From: Malania oleifera
Lineage: Eukaryota > Streptophyta > Magnoliopsida > Santalales > Ximeniaceae
Assembly (NCBI RefSeq): GCF_029873635.1
Contig: NC_080423.1
Span: forward strand, 110,935,087 to 110,999,086
DNA length: 64,000 bases
Reading direction: 5' to 3'
Below, one piece after another: positions 46,192-57,545 of this stretch. How positions within the stretch are numbered: the first letter of the stretch is position 1; each line of letters begins with the position of its first letter. The notes below the pieces were generated by a model. That model had not been told where the DNA came from. It did no database searches and saw only the letters and a list, made by a program, of their open reading frames with translations. The position numbers and the translations under genes are program-made.

Positions 46192-47847
46192 TGTTGGGGA
46201 TAGAATTAGTATGCCCAAGATCCAATCTAACATAGTTTGAACACATTTTTTATCAATAGCTTTGATTAATAGCAGTTTTATTATTTAGTCATTTAATTAA
46301 CTAAATAAAGATCTTTGATTAAATTTATAGGCTTGTCATTTTGATGGAGATTGTGATAATGAGAGTTAGACCTTTTACTACTTAATCTTCATTGTCATTG
46401 GTCATAGGATCATTAATATTAGGACATTATTGATCCAGTTAGATCAATACATATGTGGTGGTCTTTATAAGATAGAGATTAGTTGATCTCATTAACTAAA
46501 TTACATATATAAATTATGCATATGAAGATATGATCATTGAACTGACTCAATTGAAATATTCTTAATGGTTAAAATTACCATCAAACTGTCAATATGATAT
46601 TTTATTGAGGAATATAATGCAAGAATTTTTTTTTACCCAAGATATTCATAGTAATTAACATGTTATTTATCGTACTTTGATTCTGAACATCTATTGCCTT
46701 AGAGTGATAATTGAAAGGATATTGGGTATGATTTAATACTTGTAGAATTAATGATTGATCGAGATGGAATCCGTCAACTTTTGGTAATGAGTTTGAGCTC
46801 TATGTTGTCATTAATCATAACGACAAATTAAGACCTTGGCCAAGGCAATTGAATGAAAAAAGAAAATGAGTTTCTTATGTCACTCATTAGTCAGTTATAA
46901 TAGACATAGAACACAGTAGGTTACCTATTGGGACTTGACAGTTGGACCATATCTTAGGGTATACCCGGAGCTGTAATAATAGAAAAAAATACTGCATTAT
47001 TCTTTTACGGAACGTAATTGTGTACTTTATGCTATATGGTCATTAAGGAGTGTTGGTAGACGACGACCTTTATTAGTATATTAGTTTGACCAACTTACTA
47101 CGGGTTTAGTATTGAACCTATGGGGTTGCACACTAATGAGTTTTCTGATCTTTGCTGGTAGATTATCTATTTTATTATTTGATAATTAAATTTGATAATT
47201 TAATTTAGTCAAATAAATAAAATTTTTAGTCTAAATGGAATATTATTATATTTTTGGCTAGCACCGAGAATATAATTAATATTAGAGACAAAATGATGAT
47301 TTCCTATTTAAAATAGAAATTTGATAACATCTCTTGGTTATTTCATGGACAAAAATAATTTGCCAATATATATGTATATTGTTATGAAATAAATATGGTG
47401 ACTATCAATCACAATGTCATGTGCACCCTTCATATCCCATCTTATTGATTGTCCTGTGCACTCTTCATATTCCATCTCATTGATTGAAGAAGAAGCAAAG
47501 GAAAATAAAAAGGCTCCTCCAGCTAGAAAACAAAGAGGCGCAAAGGAAAATATAAAGGTTAGGAGATTAGATAAGGTTGTTACACTTGCAACAAGTAATT
47601 CTATTAAAAAACCAAGAGATGTAGCACAGAGATATTTCAGTTTGTCTATCGTTTCCATTGATCAAATGGTTGATTACAAATGTCAGTTTCGGTATGAATA
47701 GACATAAAATATTCGTTCTATCGAAGAATTTTTATTTCCAATATTTGTTCCCACGTATGTTGTTTCAATATTTAGAATAATTTTAAACGCAAATAGATTT
47801 ATCTTTGATTGTTTTAATCTTCTGTTGCATGTTTTGAATGCCTAACA
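46192..47847 (+). repeat. 1.66-kb 5' LTR of the copia element
   Basis: The ends are TGTTGGGG and CCTAACA, an inverted pair with one mismatch in the first seven bases (TGTTGGG/TGTTAGG). Nine bases after the end is TGGTATCAAAGCCA, the initiator tRNA-Met primer-binding site. No second LTR is in the window, so its age cannot be estimated from an LTR pair. Confidence 0.75.
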
Positions 47848-47856
47848 ATCCCACAG

Positions 47857-47870
47857 TGGTATCAAAGCCA
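47857..47870 (+). promoter_or_regulatory. Retroelement primer-binding site
   Basis: TGGTATCAAAGCCA is complementary to the 3' end of plant initiator tRNA-Met (usual site TGGTATCAGAGC). It lies 9 bases after the LTR terminal CA. Confidence 0.8.
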
Positions 47871-48683
47871 GTTTTGTGTTTAAATTATTTTACCAAAATT
47901 TGGTGTTTTTTAAAATATGTTTGCCAATATATATATACATATTTGTGGCAAAACAACCAAGCATCATTTGAAATGGAAAAGTATTTTTAAATTCAAACCA
48001 TGCTATTCACGTCACACTTGTGTAGAATTGCAATATGTTTTTAATGTTATTGAAGCATATGATGTTAATAATAATAGCATGAAAAAAATATTTTAGTAAA
48101 TTCAAGTTAGATGTGATATAATGATTTATTCTAATTATTACATGTGATGCATTTAAAAATAAAATGAAATTTAACATACTGATTTTTTTTAATTGTTACA
48201 TGCATACTTGTACTTCAAATAATTTTGAATTATTCATTACATGTGATGTAAATTAATTTAGGACAAATTGCATGTAGACAACCTAAATTTAAATTCATAT
48301 GTTTTTGGTAATTAGGTCACTATGTTATTAAAATTGTTTTAATAATTTTTCTCTCCCATTGAAAATTAAGTTTTTGGACAATAAAATATAAGATATTTTA
48401 TTATAAAGCTTTCCACCAAAATAAATAGTTACATTTGTTTCTTGTTTACAAGGAGCAGTCTGACAACTGGGAGACTTGTAGTTCAAAAAATAAAATAAAA
48501 TTATTTATTGCATTTAACGCATGCATGGAAAGAATTATTCAATTTAATACTATGCGCCTAAACTACCCTAGGGAGTATGACATTTAATTGATTCTTTGCC
48601 ATAGTGATGCACGAACTCAACTATGCTAATAGGAACGACTTGACAATCGGGGGACTATTTCGTATGGAGCTAATTATGGAAGT

Positions 48684-50398
48684 TGTAACGACCTGCTTAA
48701 CTTACTACATAATCAACCGTATTAATCATTATTAAATACCCTGATACCATTAACTAATGAGATAATAATGTCAACCCGAACCCGTGGGTAACGGGGACAC
48801 ACCTGTCATACACAACGGAAACTTAGGAAGCAGTAAACATAAATTTCATTCATCAAACCATAATATACATTATACTAAAGTTACCTACATTCCACTATAA
48901 TACTGTATATGTACAATCCCCAAAACATCAAAAGATATATCTAGAACCTTACAACAAAAACCTACTGATCCTAACTCAAAAACTCACCCTTCTAGCGGGG
49001 TAGTATAGGCTATCTCAACGGCGGGCTCGATCCGCCTGTCTCTCTGGGTCCTTTGAAATGGTTTAAGTTAGGGTGGGACACCTCTCAGTAAGGGAAATAA
49101 ACTAAATATAGTTGTGTGGCAACATGAATATTTACGTGCTATATTAGATATATAATAAATGTCACATACTTGATGAGTTATGTATTACCCCCCATGACGA
49201 GTTATGCAACCCGAAGGCGGGACCCGACAATGGCTGGCCCACCACTGCCGAGTCAAAAATGTTTGTAAGTGTGATGGGCCTACCGCACTTTGATTTGAAT
49301 TTCCACGTGGATGTCTACAACTCTACACTAAAATTCATATCGACTATCCATCTCCCACCCCCTTTACTAGCAGGGACAGTTAACACAAGTCTGAACTGAA
49401 CTAAATTGTATAGCTATGGTACCGTGCTCTTGGAACTGATATGAACTATCATCCGTGTTCTAATAACATACAGTACATGATAATATACTGTTTTAACATA
49501 AATAGATTGATAGCATTTTCTATAATAACATAAATAACTACAGCCTTGCGCCGATTACATTCATAAGTGCAACCTTGCGCCGAAAACATGCATAATTACG
49601 GCCTTGCGCATCTATCAATCCCGACCTTGTGCCGAACATATCATACATACTGATCTGAATAAATGTACTATATTTTATATATTCTGAAATCATAGTTTAC
49701 TATATTATCATGTTATTCCTGAAAATAGCTGCAAACATGTTTTTTTGTGTAAAATTGACTTAACACAATACAATATGCGTAAAATAATATTCATGCCACA
49801 CAAATTGAATAAAATCATGAATTCTATTTCGAAATCACATTTCGTGACATTTCATACCAAAAATATACATTCCTATGTAACAGCAATATTTTCCCAAATA
49901 TACGTTTTCACAAATATGCTCATATATAACACATGCTTTCTGAAAATTATTCTACTATCAAGTAATAATAATTTTTATGAAAAATTACTGCTTTAGTTTA
50001 CTCCCTTACCTGACTACTAGAAAGCCCCCACAATGTCTAGTCCTAATAATAATTTTTATGAAAAATTACTGTTTTAGTTTACTTCTTTACCCAACTACTG
50101 GAAAACCCTTACAATGTCTAGTCCTACACCCGCAGGGTTTCCCGTTCAACACCTTGAAAACAACATCTCTCTGAACAAAACTTCAGTATTTCTTCAAGTA
50201 CTACATTTTTTACAACTGTAGGAAAGTCAAATACTAAATAAAAAATCTTACTCTGAATTTGGGATGGAGCCCAATTTAACCCTACCAACGATCCACTCCA
50301 GCAGACTTGAAGAGAACTTTCTCAGGAGTGTCGTGGTGGCCTCGGATCATCGAATTGGCAAGAAACCAGCCCAAAATCTTAGAGAGAAGGGAGAGGGG

Positions 50399-50453
<55 letters not shown>

Positions 50454-50777
50454 TTCTTCGCGCAATTTATGCAAAAAATCGAGTTTAAGCTAGTTATACA
50501 CCTGCCCTCGTCAACGAGCCACATCACTTCGTTGACGAGGCCACGAAGGAAGTTCGTCGAAGAATGCTTATTCCTCGTCGATGAAATTCAAAGCTGAAAA
50601 TAGTCTCTCGATATCTTCTTGTCAACGAGACACATGTTCTCGTTGATGATCTCATCAAGCGTGTTCGTCGACAAACATGCTATGTTCATTGACGAGACCC
50701 CTATTTAAATTCCAAATTTAATTCCTTTTCTCTCCTCCTCTTATTATTAAATTACGATAATTATTCGGGTCTCTACA
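48684..50777 (-). mobile_element. Solo LTR of the Ty3/gypsy chromovirus-like family
   Basis: On + it runs from TGTAACGACC to GGTCTCTACA. It is flanked by a perfect 5-bp target duplication GAAGT (48679..48683 and 50778..50782). On its own strand it carries the TTCGTCGACGAA-type array (about 50700..50500), a CT/GA-rich leader (GA run 50407..50449) and the conserved CAAGTCTGCTGGAGTGG segment (about 50310). No internal genes remain, so it is the product of LTR-LTR recombination. It sits in the leader of the copia element. Confidence 0.9.
50407..50449. repeat. (GA)n microsatellite inside solo LTR
   Basis: About 20 GA units, the expanded form of the LTR's CT-rich leader on the minus strand. Open frames through it are low-complexity artefacts. 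Confidence 0.9.
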
Positions 50778-53700
50778 GAAGTTGTATAGAGATACAATTT
50801 GTAAAAGTACTTACTATTAAAATATGTATGAGAAATGACTTGACTACCAAGGGACTCGTTCATATTGTTAGAAGATTCCTATACTCCACTAAAGAAAACA
50901 GAGTTTTATATCACTACAATGAGGGCGACGTAGTTCATGTTATTAGTGAAAATATCATTTAGATAAAAGCTTATGTCTTTATTATGTAGTGTTCTTACAT
51001 TATTTTATTTTTCCTAATCTCATAATTCTCCAAATGTTTAATATAACACTACACGGTATAGTTGGTATCAGCAAATTGGTTTGACCAAATTTTGATGATT
51101 GGTACCGAAATTTGAGAATTGTTCTCATGCATGAAAAATTTATCGATATAATTGATGAGTCCCTCAAAGAAGCCCTATCCTTGGATGATACTAAGGCTAC
51201 CTAGGATTTTCAAAAATACTTGGAAAAAAGTCTTACTACCAAATGCATCATACTGACATCTATAAGGTATGAACTTCAGAGGAAATATCAGGATATGAAT
51301 CCACATGCAATCATCGAACATCTTAAGAAGATGTATGGTGCACAAAGCAGGACAGTTAGATACCAACTATCTAAGACTTTATTTAAATCCAGACTGACTG
51401 TGAGCTCTCAAGTTGGGTACATGTGATCAATATGATTGATCTTATTGAACAACTTGAGAAGTTGGGGTGCACACTTGGCAAGGAGCTTTCTCAAGATTTG
51501 ATCTTATAGTCACTACCTAGTTCCTTTTCATAATTCATTGTTAACTAGGACATGAATAAAATGAGTTGTGATCTTCATGAGATGCTCACTATGTTGGTTG
51601 ATTATTATGAGAATCAAATTGCATGTGAGAAGAATAAAGGAACAATCACGTTGGTTGGCAGTTATTCCAAAAGGACGGGTAAGGGTAGGAAAAAAACCTA
51701 AGAAGAAGCCTATTGCGCCTAAAGGTGGTGTGACCAAACCTAATGGCAAAGAGGGCAAAGCTAATCAAGTTGATAGTGAATGTTTCTTTTGCAAGAAGAG
51801 AGGTCATTGGAAGAGAAATTGCAAGGAGTATCTTGCATCTTTGAAGAAGCCAGGTGAGACTTTCATGAAAAATGTATTAGATACTGGCAATAGTTTTAAC
51901 ATATGCAATATGTTGTAGGGACTTCAAATCAGTGAGAGGTTGAAGAAAGGAGAAGCTAATCTTCAAGTTTGGAATGGTGCAAATGTTGCAGCCCTAGCTG
52001 TAGGATCAATTTATCTAATAATGCCTATGGGCAAAGTACTCGTGTTAGAAAATTTCTATTATGTTCCGAAATTTGTTTCAAACATAATTTCAATTTCTAT
52101 GTTGGACAAGTGTGGTTTTCGCATTGTTTTCAATAATAACATTTGCTCTATTTATCTTAATGATGATTTATATGTGAATGATTATCTCCAACATGGTATT
52201 TATGTCTTGCTTAATGTACATGCTAATTCGATTATGCATGTTCCTTGTCTTAAGAGAAAAAGAGATGCTCAAGTGAATCAAATGTATCTTTGGCACTGTA
52301 GGCTTGGTCATATTGGAGAGAAAATAATTAACAAGTTGCACAAGGAGGGTTACCTTGAAAATTATGATTATAAATCATATCCAACTTGTGAATCTTATCT
52401 CAAAGGGAAAATAACCAAATATCTATTTGTTGGAATTGGAGAAAGAACTTCTAAATTATTGGGACTAATTCATTCAAATGTTTGTGGACCCATGAAAATT
52501 CAAGCCAACGGAGGATATTCTTACTTTATCACATTCACTGACGATATGTCAAGATATGGATTTGTGTATCATATGAAACACAAATTTGATTCATTTGAAA
52601 TGTTCAAAAGATTTCGTAGTGAAGTTGAAAATCATACTAGTAAAAATATCAAAATACTGAGAACTGATAGAGGAGGATAATATCTTAGCAATGATTTTAT
52701 TGGATATCTCAAAGAGAATGGGATTCTTTAACAGTGGACACCTCCTGGAACACCACAACATAATGATGTGTATGAAAGAAGGAATCAAACCTTATTAAAT
52801 ATGGTGAGGTCCATGATGAGGTTCACTGATCTTCCAATAAATTTTTAGGGACATGCTTTAGAAACAACAACATATTTGTTAAATAAAGTTCCCACAAACT
52901 CAGTCTCTATGACACCATATGAGATATGGAAAGGACGTAAACCAAGCCTTAAGCATATTAAAGTTTGGGGTTGTCCAACTTATGTTACGAGATTGCAAAT
53001 GGACAAACTTGATTCAAGGTCTGATAAGTGTAGATTCATTGGGTATCCCAAAGAAACAATGGGATAGTATTTCTATCACCCTTTTGACCATAAAGTGTTT
53101 GTGGCTAGATGAGTAACCTTTTTGGGAAGGGAATTTCTTTTAGAAGGAAATCAGGGTGAAGAAATGGAACTTGATGAAGTTCAAGAAACTAATGAATCTA
53201 CACAAGAGCTTTTAAGATGCAAGTTGAGCAACCCATACTAAATGTTATGAAGTTGACAGATAGGTTGCCATCTTCAACAGTTGAAGTTCAATAACCAATT
53301 ATGGTTCAAGAACAGGTTAGTGAACCAGTTGTAGATCCAATTGAGCAACAACCAAATCCAGTGCAAGGTGAGCAAGTTGTACACAGACGTCTTAGAAAGT
53401 CTAGTCGACAACGTTATGCACCAAATAAATTAAATTTGATCGTGCAAGATGAATCACAAAATGAGGTTGATCATAATGATGATGACCCTAAAACCTCTGA
53501 AAAGGCTATACAAAGTTATGACTGTAAGAAATGACAACAAGCTATGGAATTTGAAATGGAATCCATGAAGGTTAACAAATTATGGATTTTGGTTTAGACT
53601 TCAAAGGATACCAAACCTATTGGATGTAAATGAGTTTATAAGAAAAATATTGGAGCAAACGGAAAGGAGGAGACCTACAAAGCCCGTCTTGTTGCCAAGG

Positions 53701-54367
53701 GATATTGTCAAAAAGAAGGAATTGACTATGAAGAAACTTTCTCTCCCGTGGCAATGCTCAAATCAATTCAAATTCTATTTGCTATTGCATCATACTATGA
53801 TTATGAAATATGGCAAGTGGACATGAAAACAATTTTCCTTAATGGTTAGATGAAAGAGGATGTGTATATGACACAACTTGAAGGTTTCATATCCCCGTCT
53901 AATCATAATAAAGTTTGCAAGCTACAAAGATCTATTTATGGATTAAAGCAAGCTTCTAGGAGTTGGAATATTCGTTTTAACAAGACAATTGAAAAATTCA
54001 ACTTTGTTAGATGTGAAGAAGAACCTTGTGTGTACAAAAAGGCAAGGGGGAGCACGATTATTTTCTTAGTGTTGTATGTTGACGATATATTACTCATTGG
54101 GAATGACATACCAGCATTACAAAATACTAAGATTTGGCTATCTAAACAATTCTCCATGAAAGAGTTGGGAGAAACAACTTATATGTTGGGAATAAAGATC
54201 TATAGAGATAAATCTAATAAGTTGCTTAGGCTTTTGCAGTCTTTGTACATTGATGTCATCTTAAAGAGGTATAACATGGAAAATTCCAAAAAAACCTTTC
54301 TACCAATAGGCACTAGAATTACTCTTAATAAGGAGGATTGTCCTAAAACACCTTAAGAGAGAGAACG

Positions 54368-55732
54368 TGTAACGACCTGAATTTTAAATGAAATTTAAAT
54401 GATAAAAGAAAAGGGAAATGGAAGTTGCGAAAAGAAGGGATGCTGCCAAGCTTCGTCGACGAACACAAGGTTTCGTTGACGAAGGTTTTAAAGATTTTGT
54501 CGACGAACACAGGGCTTCGTCGATGAGAAAATACCGAGAGGGGTTATGAGGCAGCCTGAATTTCGTCGATGAATACAGGGTCTCGTTGACGAAATTTGTG
54601 AAGGACTCATCGACGAAGAACGGGCTCATCGACGAAATCCTCTGTTTTATATATATGAAAATTCGGATAATTTAAGCTTCTTAAAGAAGTTAACACACTC
54701 TCTCTCTCTCTCTCTCTCTCTCCCCTTCGTCTCAATCTCTCTCTCTCTCTCTCTCTTCATTTTTGGGCTATTTTTAAGCCGGATCGACAATCTGAAGTCA
54801 CCACGACGCTCCTGGCGGAGTTCTCTCCAAATCTGCTGGAGTGGATCATGGGAGAAAGCTAGTTGGAAATCATCCCAGAGTTGAGGTAAAACTTTTTAAG
54901 CCATATTTGGTCTTGCGCTAGTTATAAGAAATGGTGTGTGCATGAAAATACTGAAGTTTAATATTGGGGGCTTTCAGTTTTAGGGTATTGGTTAGGGAAC
55001 CCCTCGGGTGTTAAACTTGAATGCTTTTGGGTAAAAACTTTTTACTCAATATTTGAGTTTTTGACAGTTGAGGAAAATATTGTATGCTTGGAAATATTGA
55101 ACTTTAATTCTGAGATTTTTCATTTTCAGGGTGTTGAGTTAGGAACCATGCGGGTGCGGAGTAGTTTTATTAGGGGCATTACAGGAATCAGGTAAGGAGA
55201 TAAACTAAACTAGTTTTTATTTTTGAGAAAATGCTTATATATATATGTTCTATATTTGCAAAATATTGTGAAAATGATCGTATGTTGAATATGTGGAAAA
55301 TCTGTTGTGTGGCATGAGTAAAATGTTAAGAAATACTGTTTTTGGGAATGTGAATGATATGGGTTTTTATGATGGGAAAACCGGCGTACGGGCCGAGATA
55401 TTTTTATACATATATGATTTGCCGACGTACAGGCCGAGCCATGTGATTTGCCAGCGTACGGGCTGGGCTATGTGATTTACCAGCGTACGGGCTGGGCTAT
55501 GTGATTTGCCAGCGTACGGGCTGGGCTATGTGATTTGCCGGTGTACGGGCCGAGCTATGTGATTTTCCGGCGTACGGATCGAGCTATGTGATTTCCCAGC
55601 GTACGGGCTGTGCTATGTGATTTGTCAGCGTACGGGTCGTGCTATGTTAAAATGTGTAATCCCGGCGTATGGGCCGTGCTATGTTAAAAAGTGTAATACC
55701 GACATACGGGCCGATGATTTTCATGATACACG

Positions 55733-55764
<32 letters not shown>

Positions 55765-56712
55765 AATGATATGATCAATGTGAAAATGAATGATATGAGA
55801 TATCTATGTATCACGATTTTAGTATATGTATAAGATATCAGAACCTGGTTGGCTTGGTCTAGGCTAGCACTTGCACGGTACCGTTGCTATGTGTCCATGG
55901 TCCTCGTGATCATGATATTTGTGTTAACGCCGCTGTACGGAGTGGTCTGATATTGGATGGTCGATGTGGTTATTTCAAGAAGTGTGCTGTTATCGCCCCT
56001 GGTGTACGGACCAGACTAGGTAGACCTATCGGACCTACAAACTAGACTATTGACTTAGCAGTGATCGGCCAACCATTGTCAGGTCCCGCCTTCGAGCCAC
56101 ACAACCCAGTCATGTAGGGGTAATACATGACAGCAGCCATCTAACCTACCAGGATTGTTTTATGATATTATTATTACGATATGAGATGAGATATGTTTAT
56201 GAAATGCAGTATGTTCTACCATGTTTTGATGTACTTATGTTTTCCCATATTTGATAAACAGTATTGAATATGTTATGTATGGTATATGTAGAACATAGAA
56301 TACTCATGTTGCCACACACTAGTATTAGTTTATTTCCCTTACTGAGAGGTGTCTCACCCCAAATTTCATAAACTTTTCAGGAACCCCAGATAGAAGAGCG
56401 GGAAAAGCCCCGCTAATATAGAGCAGTTATCTACCCTTGTTGGAAAGGTGAGTCTTGGTAGGGATAGTTAGATTTTTGTGGGAATTGTCCCTCGATTTAT
56501 TTTTGGGATGTATATATACTGAGAGATAGTGTTTGTAGTACTCTAGTATGTGTTATGCACATTATGAGGAGATGTATATAATTTATACTTTCTGCTGCGT
56601 AGGTTTCTGCCGTATGTTTTGTTATATTCCTAGTACCCACGGGTCCAGGTGGATGATGACCTGCTGAGCTGGATTGTGGGATATGTAATATTGATTGTGT
56701 GATGTTGATTTT

Positions 56713-56748
<36 letters not shown>

Positions 56749-56768
56749 AAAATGATTAGGTCGTGACA
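54368..56768 (+). mobile_element. Solo LTR nested in the copia reverse transcriptase/RNase H linker
   Basis: It runs from TGTAACGACCTGA to TTAGGTCGTGACA, 13-bp inverted termini with few differences. The flanking 5-bp words are GAACG and AAATG, matching at three of five with two transition-type differences, as expected from a decayed target duplication. Inside, in order, are the TTCGTCGACGAA-type array (about 54450..54640), a TATATATA motif (about 54646), a CT-rich leader, a CAAATCTGCTGGAGTGG segment (about 54825), an 11-unit 29-bp repeat (55381..55720), a CTTACTGAGAGGTGTCTCACC block (about 56340) and an ACCCACGGGTCCAGGTGGA block (about 56635). The copia sequence resumes immediately after it. 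Confidence 0.88.
55381..55720. repeat. 29-bp tandem repeat inside solo LTR
   Basis: Eleven units of consensus GATTTGCC(A/G)GCGTACGGGC followed by a variable tail ending in CTATGT. The period is 29 bp in the central units (55450 to about 55625) and is looser at both ends. It has no CRISPR-like unique spacers. A related repeat occurs in the LTRs at 58740..58985 and about 18600..18740. Confidence 0.9.
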
Positions 56769-56828
56769 AAATGCATGAGTAGAATCCCATATGCTAGCGC
56801 AGTGGGAGCTATCATGTATGATAGGAAT

Positions 56829-57545
56829 GGTGTATTCCTAGGAGGTGGGGTGAATTGGGTATTTAAATTTTTTTTTCCTAAGTTAGGTTCAAATCCGCAA
56901 ATAGTATTTTACAACCTAGGGTTTGTATAAGCAAATACCAATTACCCAACAAAATTTAACTGAGCATATATTTAAAACAATATAGCAGTCTCAGTATTTC
57001 TCAATCATTCATAATATTTAAAACATGCATAACATTCACTATACATCAACTATAAACATGCATGTGTGGGAAAATATAATGCAAAAATTAAAAAGTGTAA
57101 GGAAGATAAAATGGACACAGTATTTTTATCGAAGTTCGGCCAAACTAGCCTACGTCCTCACCTCAAGCTAACCAGTAAAAGGATTGCACTAAATGCTCAC
57201 TTAACTGGCAAAGCGATGCCGTTTACACTATCCTTATAGGGCGGAGACTCCCCAACTCAAATTACAGGGTTGAGGAACAACCAGTACACCTTACGAGGTG
57301 GTGTCATCTCAGCTCAATCACCAAGTTGAGCCAAATTGTGCACACGTTATAGGATTGTGCAAATCCTAGTTCTCCTAAACAAGTCTAAACCAATTCGACA
57401 CTCTTAACAATGAATGAAGAACTTAAATTATTTTGGGAGGATTTTCTCTTTAATTGTTGGTTTGAAAATGAGTAATGAAGGGGCATATATAGAGTATGGG
57501 GAAAATATGACTGTTTAGGATATGAAGGGTATTTTCATTTTTTAG
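56829..57545. mobile_element. Possible copia (SIRE-like) LTR fragment
   Basis: It starts TGTATTCCTAGGAGGTGGGG, a sequence style seen at the 5' end of SIRE-type copia LTRs (tcctagaggggggtgaat). It contains the TATCGAAGTTCGGCC and CCTACGTCCTC text typical of such LTRs near 57130. The other end was not found. It is a fossil fragment of tentative identity. Confidence 0.45.

Larger units (their letters stand above)
46192..56828 (+). mobile_element. Broken Ty1/copia element split by two solo LTRs
   Basis: Parts in + order: a long 5' LTR (46192..47847), a primer-binding site (47857..47870), a leader, then a solo LTR of another family (48684..50777). The body resumes with a gag zone (about 51060..51900) including a zinc knuckle C-x2-C-x4-H-x4-C (51781..51822). 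Next are a protease/gag-pre-integrase zone, an integrase zone (about 52290..52950) and a reverse transcriptase zone (about 53640..54356) with a Y-V-D-D box near 54075. A second solo LTR (54368..56768) interrupts it, and only about 60 bp of the element are recognisable beyond. The RNase H part and 3' LTR are lost. It is broken, with several breaks besides the two insertions. The long LTR suggests an unassigned copia lineage. Confidence 0.85.

Noticed and set aside
47857-47870. Part of a tRNA gene
   Set aside because: Only the 14-bp complement of the tRNA 3' end is present, next to an LTR; no cloverleaf can be drawn. No tRNA gene was seen anywhere in the window.
50264-50597. Overlapping frames of 74 to 96 codons with R-E-R-E repeats
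   Set aside because: They are translations of the (GA)n run inside the solo LTR.
55381-55720. CRISPR-like array
   Set aside because: The units are contiguous 29-bp tandem repeats without unique spacers, in a plant LTR.
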